Notes under the pieces: model-generated | What the model was told of the DNA's origin: nothing | Seen by the model: only the letters and a program-made list of their open reading frames with translations | The model's database searches: none | Shown here: positions 9,201 to 16,477 of the stretch, piece by piece | How positions within the stretch are numbered: position 1 is the first letter of the stretch | How the letters are laid out: every line of letters begins with the position of its first letter | Made by a program: the position numbers and the translations under genes | DNA from: an uncultured Flavobacteriaceae bacterium | GTDB taxonomy: Bacteria; Bacteroidota; Bacteroidia; Flavobacteriales; Flavobacteriaceae | Length of the DNA: 64,000 bases | Assembly (NCBI GenBank): GCA_947500585.1 | Contig: CANMSN010000001.1 | Location: forward strand, 1 to 64,000 | Direction: 5' to 3'

Positions 9201-10395
9201 ATTTAAAAATACGCCTGCTAATGGTAGTATTAGTATTGAATCTGATATTGTATTAGTTTCTGGAAAAAAAATGATACAAATTGATGTGGTTGATAATGGC
9301 AAAGGTATACCTGCAAAAGATTTAGATAATATTTTTGAAAGGTTCTATCAATTAGGTACTAACGAAGAAAACGTTAGTGGTGGTGGAGTTGGACTTGCAT
9401 TTTGCAAATCACTTATCAATTTGTTTAAAGGAGAAATTTCTGTAAAAAGTAAACCTTTTATAGAAACCAGATTTTCTGTTTTAATACCTGCAGGAAATAT
9501 TGAAGATTATAAGAGTGAAGAAATAAATACAAGTGAAAAATCATTTATAAAAGAGTGGGTTCCCTTATCTGTTGAATATAAAAGTGAAATTTTAAATAGT
9601 GATACAGCAAATGACAAAGAAAAGCAACATCATTTATTAATTGTAGAGGATGAGGAAGACGTACAAAACTTTTTAACTAGTACGCTTTCAAAAAAATACA
9701 ATATTACTATTGCAAATAATGGAATAGAAGCACTCGAAAAAATTAAATTAAGAGAACCAACCCTAGTGATTAGTGATGTTATGATGCCAGAAATGGATGG
9801 ATTTGCTTTTTGTGAAAAAATTAAATCTAACCCTGAAACATGCCACATACCTGTATTACTCCTTACCGCTTTAAGTGATAATCAAGATGCAATTAAAGGG
9901 CTTGAATTTGGTGCTGATGAATATGTAACAAAACCATTTTCTCTAAAACTTTTAGAATTAAAAATAAAAAAGCTTATTGAGAACAATGTTAGAATAAAAG
10001 AATACTTCACCAAAAACAGTTCGCTACCTAAAAAAGATATAGAATTATCTAAAAGGGATAAAAAGTTTTTAAATACTGTTATAGAAATTATAGAAAGAAA
10101 CATATCCGATTCTAATTTTGGTGTTGAAGAATTATCAAATGAAATAGGACTAAGTGCGTCACATTTTTATAGACGTTTAAAGCAGCTAACTGGTCAAATT
10201 CCTAATGTATATATAAGAAATTTTAGACTTCAAAGAGCAGCTGAATTATTAAAAGAAAATGATGGTTCTAATGTTGCTGAAATTATGTATCAAATTGGTA
10301 TTGAATCGAACTCCTACTTTTCTACTTCATTCAAAAAATTACATGGCATGTCTCCATCTGAGTTTTTGAAAAACAATGTTGCTAATCAAGCATAG
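6238..10395 (+). CDS. Hybrid two-component system regulator (sensor kinase, receiver and AraC output in one protein)
   Basis: A 1385-residue inner-membrane sensor. The ATG at 6238 is preferred over upstream in-frame starts (6157 TTG, 6163 ATG) because it begins a normal signal sequence (MRRLTKLISLILFIEVLLL). Order: periplasmic two-bladed propeller with many W-F/I-G-T repeats, a Y_Y_Y domain, one membrane helix (WWSYLIFFLLIVLIGIGIIIY), HisKA with SHEFRTP phosphorylated His, HATPase (DNGKGIP, GGGVGLAFCK), receiver with SDVMMPEMDG Asp, and C-terminal AraC helix-turn-helix. Such proteins sense oligosaccharides and switch on polysaccharide utilisation loci. The kinase and esterase genes flank it, but no susC/susD pair is in view. 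Confidence 0.93.
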   Translation: MRRLTKLISLILFIEVLLLTMSNSLTSYSQNFERFSNKEGFNQNTISCIEQDQYGFLWFGTPNGLIKYDGYEFKTYTTQSKTNGNISSNFITSLYNDNNGILWIGTNLGVNAYIPWLERFYTVPIPNTINVTHINSEMNDEIFFSGEHEIYICKLFDNENGTFKVSDNILNSQTNVSEIKDFSFKDNNTLILGTDNGIKKLSFELDSINFKVSVNSLSSFEELNNEQINVVSNIKNIFWIGTDKGLYKTTIDGTRVHVINNFSNIKGKNVPLGINAIYEDNSETVWIATIDNGLYKYDQEQEIFEHFKFDLKNKLTLSSQKINAVYQDDFNVLWIGTAQGGINKLDLAQKPFITYTNNPYDKYSISDNLVTSILEDSKGRLWVAGYNKGLFRSINLVNDKNINNLKFESFKNQIKLLDTNVIRCIYEDDKGYIWFGTDNTLIVYNPKNNQFKKVTFTSNSIQTIRNIHQIDKEHILLAGNLIFILKNPWEIIDKNKNPKLNIKSILPLNSNRVQAFLKDNKGFYWFGTSKGLLKCSFDGQNINIDKKFTDNKKDNISLSYNNIFSLHEDNNNLWVGTFGGGLNKLTLNDLGEPTKIDYYRKNDVLPDDAIYGILQEDDNYLWISTDMGLVRKYLNQNKIDVFDVRDGLAQNNFRQGAYFKGKSGYFYFGGLNGLTIFNPKNIELNTTPPKILITSLLVNNKVMKIGEKINNKIILEKSISETESISISQNEQTIAFQLAVKHTSTPTKNKLAYKLEGFNDDWIEKDEGKTTVTYTNLSAGDYIFKIKAANSDGVWSPEIKSLNVSILPPWHKTWWSYLIFFLLIVLIGIGIIIYFVQHEKLKQRLKYEQLDKERLDIINQGKFRYFTNISHEFRTPLTLIAGPLEHIMSTNKNSENSKYLAIIQKNTKRLISLVDQLITFRKAEQGYIHLNLSQNTLGNFIYPTTEAFENYAIEKNINFFYKVNSPNEKIVIDTEKVERILFNLLSNAFKNTPANGSISIESDIVLVSGKKMIQIDVVDNGKGIPAKDLDNIFERFYQLGTNEENVSGGGVGLAFCKSLINLFKGEISVKSKPFIETRFSVLIPAGNIEDYKSEEINTSEKSFIKEWVPLSVEYKSEILNSDTANDKEKQHHLLIVEDEEDVQNFLTSTLSKKYNITIANNGIEALEKIKLREPTLVISDVMMPEMDGFAFCEKIKSNPETCHIPVLLLTALSDNQDAIKGLEFGADEYVTKPFSLKLLELKIKKLIENNVRIKEYFTKNSSLPKKDIELSKRDKKFLNTVIEIIERNISDSNFGVEELSNEIGLSASHFYRRLKQLTGQIPNVYIRNFRLQRAAELLKENDGSNVAEIMYQIGIESNSYFSTSFKKLHGMSPSEFLKNNVANQA

Positions 10396-10414
10396 TTTGA
10401 GTTTCTCACCAAAA

Positions 10415-11281
10415 CTAGTTAATAATCATTTTAATCTTGGTAAGAAACTCGATTGATTTCATCATCGTTATATTAAAATCATCATCCGCATTACTTTTAC
10501 GAAAAAAAGAACCATTAAAAAACCCATGTCCTTTTCCTTCAAAAGGTATTAGTTCACATATATTTCCAGATTCATTCATTAGTTCTGTAAAGCGTTTCAC
10601 ATTTTCAAACGGTACAGTTTTATCAGTAGTTCCATGAAATATTAATGTTGGTACAATTCCTGATTTTACATGATGACAAGGAGATATCTCTATTTTTCTA
10701 TCTATACCAACTTTTTTTAACCCATAATCCTTTTCGGTGGTATCAATCACAGGGTTAAAAAGTATCATAGCATTGGGTATAGAATTAATAGTTGAATCCT
10801 CACCCACTTCATCTAAACCGTTAATAACACCAGTGCAGGCTGCCACATGACCTCCAGCAGAACCACCAGAAGCAATAACTCGATTAGGGTCAATTCCCAA
10901 TTCAGAAGCATGAGCTCTTACCCATCGAACGGCTGATTTACCATCAGCTACCGATTCAAATGGTGACGTTTTATGTTTGCTAAATATTCTATACTCAACA
11001 GAAATGGCTAAAACTCCATTTTCAGAAAAATAACGCGCTTGCTGATAAAACTGTTTGGTATTTCCACCTGTCCATCCACCACCAAAAAAGAATAAAATAA
11101 CAGTACGTTTATCTGTAACTTTATGCTTTTTTGGTTTAAAAATATCCATTTTTAGTTGCCCTTCCTCCGTCGTTTTATATATAAGAGTAGAATCTGGTTG
11201 AAAATTTACTTGTCCAAAAAATAGTATGGGCGTCAATAAAACAAAAACAAAGAAGCTTTTTACCAATATTAATTTTTTCAT
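10415..11281 (-). CDS. Secreted alpha/beta-hydrolase, probable carbohydrate acetyl- or feruloyl-esterase
   Basis: A 288-residue protein with a signal peptide (MKKLILVKSFFVFVLLTPILFFGQ, cleavage after FFG likely). The oxyanion motif FFFGGGWTGG lies near residue 65, the nucleophile elbow ASGGSAGGH near 140 supplies the catalytic Ser, and GKGHGFF near the end supplies the His. This is the pattern of BD-FAE/acetyl-xylan-esterase-like hydrolases of polysaccharide loci. It faces the hybrid regulator tail to tail across 19 bases. A role in removing acyl groups from a fucose- or rhamnose-containing glycan is inferred from context only; the exact ester is unknown. Confidence 0.75.
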   Translation of the reverse strand: MKKLILVKSFFVFVLLTPILFFGQVNFQPDSTLIYKTTEEGQLKMDIFKPKKHKVTDKRTVILFFFGGGWTGGNTKQFYQQARYFSENGVLAISVEYRIFSKHKTSPFESVADGKSAVRWVRAHASELGIDPNRVIASGGSAGGHVAACTGVINGLDEVGEDSTINSIPNAMILFNPVIDTTEKDYGLKKVGIDRKIEISPCHHVKSGIVPTLIFHGTTDKTVPFENVKRFTELMNESGNICELIPFEGKGHGFFNGSFFRKSNADDDFNITMMKSIEFLTKIKMIIN

Positions 11282-11315
11282 AAGTTATTTTATATCATTT
11301 TTAATTATTACAATT

Positions 11316-11333
11316 TACTGCTATTTTGCAGTA
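11316..11333. promoter_or_regulatory. Small palindrome upstream of the esterase gene
   Basis: TACTGC at 11316-11321 and GCAGTA at 11328-11333 form a six-base inverted repeat 35-52 bases upstream of the esterase start codon. It may be a protein-binding site. No -7 element was found for this gene, so the assignment is weak. Confidence 0.25.
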
Positions 11334-11617
11334 TGCACAACTTTTTCTAAAAACACTACAGCTATAAATCTTTATTAATTGATTGAAAAATAAGCCTGAA
11401 AGCAAGAGAATTGGCATTACAATTTTTAGAAGAAGTTGTTGATTCAGACAATTTTCCACCAGATCAAAGATAAAATCGATATCAAATGCGATTTTAACAA
11501 CATATTTCTTAAAAAAATAAAATACTGATTAACAGTAATTTATATAAATTATGAAATTATTTTATGTATTTAATCGAATTTTTATGCGTTTCATGGAGTT
11601 ATTTAACAAATAAAGTA

Positions 11618-11625
11618 TATATTTG
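11618..11625 (+). promoter_or_regulatory. Orphan plus-strand -7 promoter element
   Basis: TATATTTG exactly matches TAnnTTTG in an intergenic region that has no downstream plus-strand protein gene. Transcription would start near 11631 and run toward the hairpins at 11715-11736 and 11749-11774. No TTG -33 element is at the standard spacing. Confidence 0.35.
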
Positions 11626-11630
11626 TACGA

Positions 11631-11783
11631 GAAATAAACGTAATTTAATTTAAAATAGAATATTATAAAAGTAAAAAGAGTATTGATACAATAATTATTT
11701 GAGTTAGTCGCTTTATAAATAAGATACCTTATTTATCAATGCTTTTACAAGTCCTGAATTGACGTTCAGGACTTCTTTGTTTT
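11631..11783 (+). ncRNA. Candidate small RNA in the esterase-hisS intergenic region
   Basis: The 484-base space at 11282-11765 contains no convincing protein gene. This part of it has a promoter-like TATATTTG just upstream, a perfect nine-base hairpin (ATAAATAAG / CTTATTTAT, loop ATAC, 11715-11736) and a ten-base terminal hairpin (11749-11774) followed by CTTTGTTTT. The predicted transcript of about 150 bases would overlap the last codons of hisS in antisense. It resembles no RNA family I can name. Promoter, structure and terminator together make it plausible but unproven. Confidence 0.35.
11749..11783. terminator. Hairpin at the hisS 3' end
   Basis: AAGTCCTGAA (11749-11758) pairs perfectly with TTCAGGACTT (11765-11774) around a six-base loop. 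The plus-strand side continues with CTTTGTTTT, giving a reasonable plus-strand terminator. The minus-strand side lacks a T-run, so it would be a poorer terminator for hisS, whose TGA stop lies inside the stem. Confidence 0.6.
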
Positions 11784-13430
11784 AGATATTAATGTTTCTA
11801 ACGATACTTTTTCTTGATCTCCAGAAACCATATTTTTTAAGGTGTAAGTATTAGAAGTCATTTCTTCATCGCCAACAATAACAACAAAAGGAATATTTCT
11901 ATTATTTGCATGATTCATTTGCTTACGCATATGCTTACCATTTGTTATTTTATCTGGATATAACTCAGCATTAATACCTTCTGAACGTAATTTTTTAATG
12001 GCTTTTAAGGTGAATAAAGCTTCTTTATCTCCAAAGTTGATGAATAAAACATCCACATTTTTGTTCACAGCTTTAGGGAATAATCCCAATTCTTCTAAAA
12101 CGAGATAAATGCGGTCTAAACCAAAACTAATACCAACACCACTCATATTCGGCATCCCGAAAATACCAGTTAAATCGTCGTAACGACCACCGCCACCTAT
12201 AGATCCCATTTTTACAGTTTTAGGCGCAGCAACTTCAAAAATGGCGCCTGTATAGTAATTTAATCCACGTGCTAGTGTAACATCCAATTGTAATTTAGCA
12301 GTGCTTAAACCTAATTCGGAAATGGCTTGATTTATAAAATCTAGTTCTTCGATACCTTTTTGCCCTTCTTCGGAAGTGCTTAAAATAGTTTTTAAACTTT
12401 CAATTTGAGACTCAAAAGAACCTGACAATGTAAATAAGGGTTGTAATTTTGAAATACCTGTTTCTGAAATACCTTTGGAAAGCATGTCCTCTTTTACCTT
12501 CTCCTCGCCTATTTTATCTAGTTTATCCAGAGCAACCGTAAAATCGATTAATTTATCTGAGGCTCCAATAACCTCTGCAATTCCAGACAGTATTTTTCGG
12601 TTATTAATTTTTATAGTTACGCCTTCCAGTTTTAAAGCTGAAAAAACCGTGTCATATAATTGAATAAACTCGACCTCTTGCCAAAGTGATTTACTTCCAA
12701 CAACATCTGCATCACATTGATAAAACTCTCTAAAACGTCCTTTTTGCGGCCTATCAGCGCGCCAAACAGGTTGTATTTGGTAACGTTTAAACGGGAATTC
12801 TATCTCGTTTTGGTGTTGTACGACGTAACGAGCGAAAGGAACTGTTAGATCGTAGCGGAGGGCTTTTTCGGATATTGATGGTGTAATACTATTAGATTTT
12901 ATATTTAAAAAAACACTAGTATAAATATTCGCAAATAATTCTTGTCTTTTACTATCATTTGGAATAGACTCTAAATCTTTATAATTCCTGTGGATCATAG
13001 AAAATATTAGATCCAAAACATCTTCTGGCGGCAAGTTTTTTATACTACTATTTCCTCCATTTTTAGCAGCTTTCAAAAATTTATGAACTATTTGTATTCT
13101 AGATTCCCTGTAAAGCCAATTAACACCGCTCAACTCATCCTTGGAAAGCTCTTGATAAAACATCTCACCAATGCGGATTGCAGCCATTATTCCATTTTTA
13201 GTTTTATCGAAATAATCCCCAGAATTTAAAATCTTAAAAATCAAACGATCTCCTTCATCACCGTATTTGCCCATCAAGGTATCAGAATTCTCAAAACTTG
13301 GCGTTTCAATAGGTTGAAATCCAAAGGTTTCAAAAGCACCACGAATGGTATTAAAAATATAATTTCGTTTTGCTACTTGTTCTGGGTTAAAATCTCGTGT
13401 TCCTTTTGGGATGGATGGTTTTTGAGCCAT
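11766..13430 (-). CDS. hisS: Histidyl-tRNA synthetase with an extra internal domain
   Basis: A class II synthetase that charges tRNA-His. Motif 1 (PKGTRDFNP start, [18 protein letters not shown]), motif 2 ([31 protein letters not shown]), the histidine-binding loops ([15 protein letters not shown]) and motif 3 ([18 protein letters not shown]) are intact, followed by the anticodon-binding domain (VDVLFINFG to the end). It is 554 residues, against about 425 in E. coli and, from memory, about 455 in related flavobacteria. The excess is one in-frame block at about residues 75-180, between LNSGDYF and [17 protein letters not shown]. The block has helix-rich character and no recognised domain. Core residues are present, so it is probably functional. 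Confidence 0.95.
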   Translation of the reverse strand: MAQKPSIPKGTRDFNPEQVAKRNYIFNTIRGAFETFGFQPIETPSFENSDTLMGKYGDEGDRLIFKILNSGDYFDKTKNGIMAAIRIGEMFYQELSKDELSGVNWLYRESRIQIVHKFLKAAKNGGNSSIKNLPPEDVLDLIFSMIHRNYKDLESIPNDSKRQELFANIYTSVFLNIKSNSITPSISEKALRYDLTVPFARYVVQHQNEIEFPFKRYQIQPVWRADRPQKGRFREFYQCDADVVGSKSLWQEVEFIQLYDTVFSALKLEGVTIKINNRKILSGIAEVIGASDKLIDFTVALDKLDKIGEEKVKEDMLSKGISETGISKLQPLFTLSGSFESQIESLKTILSTSEEGQKGIEELDFINQAISELGLSTAKLQLDVTLARGLNYYTGAIFEVAAPKTVKMGSIGGGGRYDDLTGIFGMPNMSGVGISFGLDRIYLVLEELGLFPKAVNKNVDVLFINFGDKEALFTLKAIKKLRSEGINAELYPDKITNGKHMRKQMNHANNRNIPFVVIVGDEEMTSNTYTLKNMVSGDQEKVSLETLISKTKKS

Positions 13431-13737
13431 AATATTTCCTGCGAAAGCAGGAATCTTTTTAATGATTAGTAAAATTATTTAAAAGTGGATTCCTGCCTTC
13501 GCAGGAATGACAAAATATTTTGAATTATGACAAAAATAAATAATGAAATCGTCATTACGAGGGTTTTCATTAGAAAAAATTAGCCTGTACTGAGTCTTTC
13601 GGCTACACTCAAGATAAACTAAAGTCGAAGTATGGTAATCTTTTAAGAACTCACAATAAATAGATTGCTTCAGTCGTACCTCCTTCGCAATGACGTTATA
13701 ATTGATGACTACTACTTTCTTCGTCCTCACAATGACA
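13431..13737. repeat. Composite intergenic repeat island between hisS and an uncharacterised gene
   Basis: This 307-base gap has no credible gene. It contains two hairpins in opposite orientation: TTCCTGC-GAAA-GCAGGAA (13436-13453) and ATTCCTGC-CTTC-GCAGGAAT (13489-13508). Downstream, TTCGGCTACACTCAAGATAAACT-like sequence (from about 13599) and AGATTGCTTCAGTCGTACC (from 13662) resemble parts of the island at about 39929-39995. An 83-codon open frame across it on the minus strand ends in VIPAKAGIHF, a typical false translation of such palindromes, and was not called a gene. Confidence 0.7.
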
Positions 13738-14208
13738 CTAATTTATCAACTTATCAAAATATCTAAACAAATCGCCTTTGGTAATAACAGCACCTTGTTC
13801 AATCATTTTAAATTTATCTAAGTTTTTATCTTCGCTGTATGCTTTATCGGCTTGTAAAAACTCAACGCTTTCATCCATTAAATTTTCGCGTAACCAATTG
13901 TAACCGTCTTGTGTGGTAATATCGATAGCTTCATTCTTTACATTAACAACAATAGCATGCATAATAGCTTCGTCTAAATGAAACAAGTACATGTGTTGTG
14001 GTGCAAAATGCTCTAGGTATTCTGCTTTATTTAAAGCGCCTTCCCAAATTAAATCACTAAAAACATCTAGTTCTGTTTCTGCTAATTCAGGTTTATTTAC
14101 TTTTAAATTTTCCCACTCATCGGCAGTAACAGATTGTGTTGCCAAAAAATTAATAAACTCTTGATGTAATTCTTCAAATTGCTCTTTTGTAAGTCTGCTA
14201 TACTTCAT
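13738..14208 (-). CDS. Conserved uncharacterised protein, possibly DUF6495
   Basis: A 156-residue soluble acidic protein starting MKYSRLTKEQFEELHQEFINFLATQSVTA. It has no signal peptide, no membrane segment and no catalytic motif that I recognise. It looks like the small Bacteroidota family that I remember as DUF6495, but this was not checked. It lies downstream of the ribosomal rpsF-rpsR-rplI operon, separated by a terminator, and upstream of a repeat island. Function unknown. Confidence 0.6.
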   Translation of the reverse strand: MKYSRLTKEQFEELHQEFINFLATQSVTADEWENLKVNKPELAETELDVFSDLIWEGALNKAEYLEHFAPQHMYLFHLDEAIMHAIVVNVKNEAIDITTQDGYNWLRENLMDESVEFLQADKAYSEDKNLDKFKMIEQGAVITKGDLFRYFDKLIN

Positions 14209-14236
14209 GAAATAAAATTCAATTATAAAAATTTTA

Positions 14237-14266
14237 CAAAAAAAGCCCCAACTAGGTTGAGGCTTT
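14237..14266 (-). terminator. Terminator of the rpsF-rpsR-rplI operon
   Basis: On the minus strand the arms AAAGCCTCAAC and GTTGGGGCTTT (one G-U pair, loop CTA) are followed by a run of T. It starts 21 bases after the rplI stop codon and is a standard intrinsic terminator. Confidence 0.85.
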
Positions 14267-14286
14267 CAAAATATTTTCTTTAAAGT

Positions 14287-14730
14287 TTATGCTTGAGCAA
14301 TAACTTCAAATTCTAAATCTACAGATACTTCTCTGTGTAAACGTACTACAGCAGTATATTTACCTAAACGCTTAACAGTAGTTACTGTTATGAATTTTTT
14401 ATCTATTGATTGTCCTTCTTTCTCTAAAGCAGCAGCAACATCAATGTTATTTATTGAACCAAATAACTTATCTCCTGTACCAACTTTAGCAGGTATTTTA
14501 ATCTCTAAACCTTTAATAGCTTCAGCAATTTTATTAGCATCATCAACTATTTTCTTTTCTTTAAAAGCACGTTGCTTTAAATTCTCTGCTAAAACTTTTT
14601 TTGCAGATGCTGTTGCTAAAACGGCTTGCTTTTGAGGAATTAAAAAGTTTCTACCATAACCGTTCTTAACTGTTACAACATCGTCTTTAAATCCTAAATT
14701 TTCAACGTCTTGTTTTAATATAAGTTCCAT
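14287..14730 (-). CDS. rplI: Ribosomal protein L9
   Basis: A 147-residue large-subunit protein. The N-terminal RNA-binding domain (MELILKQDVENLGFKDDVVTVKNGYGRNFLIPQKQAVLAT) carries the L9 signature, and the C-terminal domain (KIPAKVGTGDKLFGSINNIDVAAALEKEG) follows a connecting helix. Length is normal for the family. It is the last gene of the rpsF-rpsR-rplI operon, 13 bases after rpsR, and a strong terminator follows. Confidence 0.97.
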   Translation of the reverse strand: MELILKQDVENLGFKDDVVTVKNGYGRNFLIPQKQAVLATASAKKVLAENLKQRAFKEKKIVDDANKIAEAIKGLEIKIPAKVGTGDKLFGSINNIDVAAALEKEGQSIDKKFITVTTVKRLGKYTAVVRLHREVSVDLEFEVIAQA

Positions 14731-14743
14731 TGTTATCGGTATT

Positions 14744-15040
14744 TTATTTTAATAAATCTGCTACATAAGGCATTAAAGCTAAATGACGCGCTCTTTTTAC
14801 AGCTACAGACACTTTTCTTTGATACTTTAATGAAGTTCCTGTTAAACGTCTTGGTAAAATTTTACCTTGCTCGTTTACAAATCTTAATAACCAGTCTGCA
14901 TCTTTATAATCTACATACTTGATACCTGATTTTTTGAAACGACAATACTTTTTAGCTTTGTTAGTTTCAATATTAAGCGGAGTTAAATATCTAATTTCTC
15001 CGTCTTTTTTTCCTTTAGATTGTTGTTCTATTGTTGACAT
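14744..15040 (-). CDS. rpsR: Ribosomal protein S18
   Basis: A 98-residue small-subunit protein that pairs with S6 on 16S rRNA. The core [59 protein letters not shown] is diagnostic. The N-terminus has a short polar extension ([15 protein letters not shown]) that is normal in Bacteroidota. It follows rpsF after two bases, so the two are translationally close. Confidence 0.97.
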   Translation of the reverse strand: MSTIEQQSKGKKDGEIRYLTPLNIETNKAKKYCRFKKSGIKYVDYKDADWLLRFVNEQGKILPRRLTGTSLKYQRKVSVAVKRARHLALMPYVADLLK

Positions 15041-15042
15041 AA

Positions 15043-15381
15043 TTAAGCCTTTACTTTAAGTTTTTCTCTTCTTCTCTCTGCCCATGAAATAGCATGCTTA
15101 TCTAACGCAACCGTTAAATAACGCATAAAACGCTCATCACGTCTAAATTCTACTTCTAGTTGGTTAATTACATCACCAGGAACGGTGTACTCAAATAAAT
15201 GGTAAAAACCACTTTTCTTGTTTTGTATTGGATACGCTAATTTTTTTAGCCCCCAATCTTCTTTTGCTACCATCTTAGCGCCGTTAGAAACAAGAAAATC
15301 TTCGTATTTCTTTACTGTTTCCTTTATCTGATCTTCAGATAAAACGGGATTTAAGATGAAAACAGTTTCGTAATGATTCAT
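15043..15381 (-). CDS. rpsF: Ribosomal protein S6
   Basis: A 112-residue small-subunit protein beginning [30 protein letters not shown], with the S6 core [57 protein letters not shown]. It is the first gene of the operon and has one of the clearest promoters in the window (15415-15445), giving a leader of about 28 bases. Confidence 0.97.
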   Translation of the reverse strand: MNHYETVFILNPVLSEDQIKETVKKYEDFLVSNGAKMVAKEDWGLKKLAYPIQNKKSGFYHLFEYTVPGDVINQLEVEFRRDERFMRYLTVALDKHAISWAERRREKLKVKA

Positions 15382-15414
15382 AAAAATCGATTTTTGTTAT
15401 TAAAAAATTGGGTG

Positions 15415-15445
15415 CAAAACTAACAATTACTTATGTATAAAACAA
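15415..15445 (-). promoter_or_regulatory. Promoter of the rpsF operon
   Basis: The minus strand has TTG (15443-15445) and TAGTTTTG (15415-15422) separated by 20 bases, matching the Bacteroidota -33/-7 pattern. Predicted start is near 15409, just ahead of rpsF. Confidence 0.7.
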
Positions 15446-15663
15446 CTATATGTACATGATATTTGAAAAACATACAGATTGTTAATACTAAGTAATAAAA
15501 AATATTAATATTATGTCTTTATTTATCCTATATTTACATGTTATTTTATGCATACTTTTTTATTAAATTTATGTTAAATTACGCATTTTAACGATGTTTT
15601 TTGGTTTTTAACCGAATTATTTGTACTATTGTCGATATCTTAACCGAAATAATATAAAATGTT

Positions 15664-16359
15664 ATGACTTTAAACTGTGTAGTAGTAGACGACTCAGCGA
15701 TACAAAGACTTTCTATTGTCAAGTTAGTAGAGAATCACCCAGCTCTAAACTTAATAGCGGAATACAGTAGCGCGCTCGAGACCAAAAATGGTTTAAATAC
15801 GCATCAAGTAGACTTAATCTTTTTAGACATTGAAATGCCAGTGCTAAACGGATTTGAACTTTTAGACGTATTAAACAACAAACCCCAAATTATCTTTGTA
15901 ACCGGTAAAACCGAATATGCTTTTAAAGCATTTAATTACGATGCTACCGATTACTTACACAAACCTATTACAAGAGAACGTTTCAATACTTCCGTAGATA
16001 AAGCTTTAGAACAACATAAGTTGACTTTAGACTTTAACGAAGAAGAAGGCGAACATATTTTTGTAAAAAGTAATCTTAAAAAACGTAAAGTTTATATTAA
16101 GGATATTAAATGGATTGAAGCTCTTGGTGATTATGTAAAACTAGTTACAGAAGAGAACAGCTTAGTAGTTTTATCTACTATGAAATCTTTTGAAGCTGAA
16201 CTACCTGAAGGAAAGTTTTTAAGAATCCACAAATCATATATTGTTAATCTTGATAAAATTGATAGATTTAATAGTAAAAATGTTGAAGTTGGTGCTTATG
16301 AAATTCCTTTAAGTAGAAATAAGAAAACCCAATTGGTTGACGCTTTAAATAATATTTAG
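15664..16359 (+). CDS. LytTR-family response regulator
   Basis: A 231-residue two-domain regulator. The receiver at about 1-120 begins LNCVVVDDSAIQR, with the phospho-acceptor Asp in LIFLDIEMPVLNGFELL and the conserved Lys in YLHKPITRERF. The LytTR DNA-binding domain runs from about 135 to the end (IFVKSNLKKRKVYIKDIKWIEALGDYVKLVT, GKFLRIHKSYIVNLDKID). No histidine kinase gene is adjacent, so its partner is encoded elsewhere. It is divergent from the rpsF operon. Targets are unknown. Confidence 0.92.
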   Translation: MTLNCVVVDDSAIQRLSIVKLVENHPALNLIAEYSSALETKNGLNTHQVDLIFLDIEMPVLNGFELLDVLNNKPQIIFVTGKTEYAFKAFNYDATDYLHKPITRERFNTSVDKALEQHKLTLDFNEEEGEHIFVKSNLKKRKVYIKDIKWIEALGDYVKLVTEENSLVVLSTMKSFEAELPEGKFLRIHKSYIVNLDKIDRFNSKNVEVGAYEIPLSRNKKTQLVDALNNI

Positions 16360-16374
16360 AAGCGTAGCTTCGTT

Positions 16375-16397
16375 AAACTGAATTTATTTCAGTTTTT
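16375..16397 (+). terminator. Terminator of the LytTR regulator gene
   Basis: AAACTGAA (16375-16382) and TTCAGTTT (16388-16395) form an eight-base stem with a five-base loop, followed by TT. It lies just after the stop codon of the regulator. Confidence 0.65.
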
Positions 16398-16418
16398 CAT
16401 AAATTTATTAATGATGAG

Positions 16419-16438
16419 ATCCCGACCTTAGTCGGGAT
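16419..16438. repeat. Palindrome ATCCCGAC-CTTA-GTCGGGAT
   Basis: A perfect eight-base inverted repeat with a four-base loop, in the convergent gap between the LytTR gene and priA. It is GC-rich relative to its surroundings. It may be a short dispersed palindrome or a second terminator arm. Confidence 0.5.
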
Positions 16439-16450
16439 AAATTCAATTAC

Positions 16451-16470
16451 GAAATTTGTTTGCAAATTTC
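16451..16470 (-). terminator. AT-rich hairpin downstream of priA
   Basis: GAAATTTG (16451-16458) and CAAATTTC (16463-16470) form an eight-base stem around TTTG, starting eight bases after the priA stop. It is a weak terminator candidate because the stem is AT-rich and no T-run follows on the minus strand. Confidence 0.35.
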
Positions 16471-16477
16471 TATTTCA

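Noticed and set aside
11395-11472. Short plus-strand frame ending KARELALQFLEEVVDSDNFPPDQR
   Set aside because: It looks protein-like but is only about 25 codons between stops, with no start signal. It may be a gene remnant, but I could not show it.
13431-13508. Two inverted GCAGGAA hairpins considered as ends of a MITE
   Set aside because: The units are only 35 bases apart, with no target-site duplication visible; REP-like repeats fit better.
13479-13730. An 83-codon minus-strand reading frame
   Set aside because: It lies over palindromic repeats and ends in VIPAKAGIHF, a well-known false translation of such repeats.
16419-16438. ATCCCGAC-CTTA-GTCGGGAT considered as an attachment site
   Set aside because: There is no neighbouring recombinase, direct repeat or tRNA; a simple palindrome or terminator explains it.
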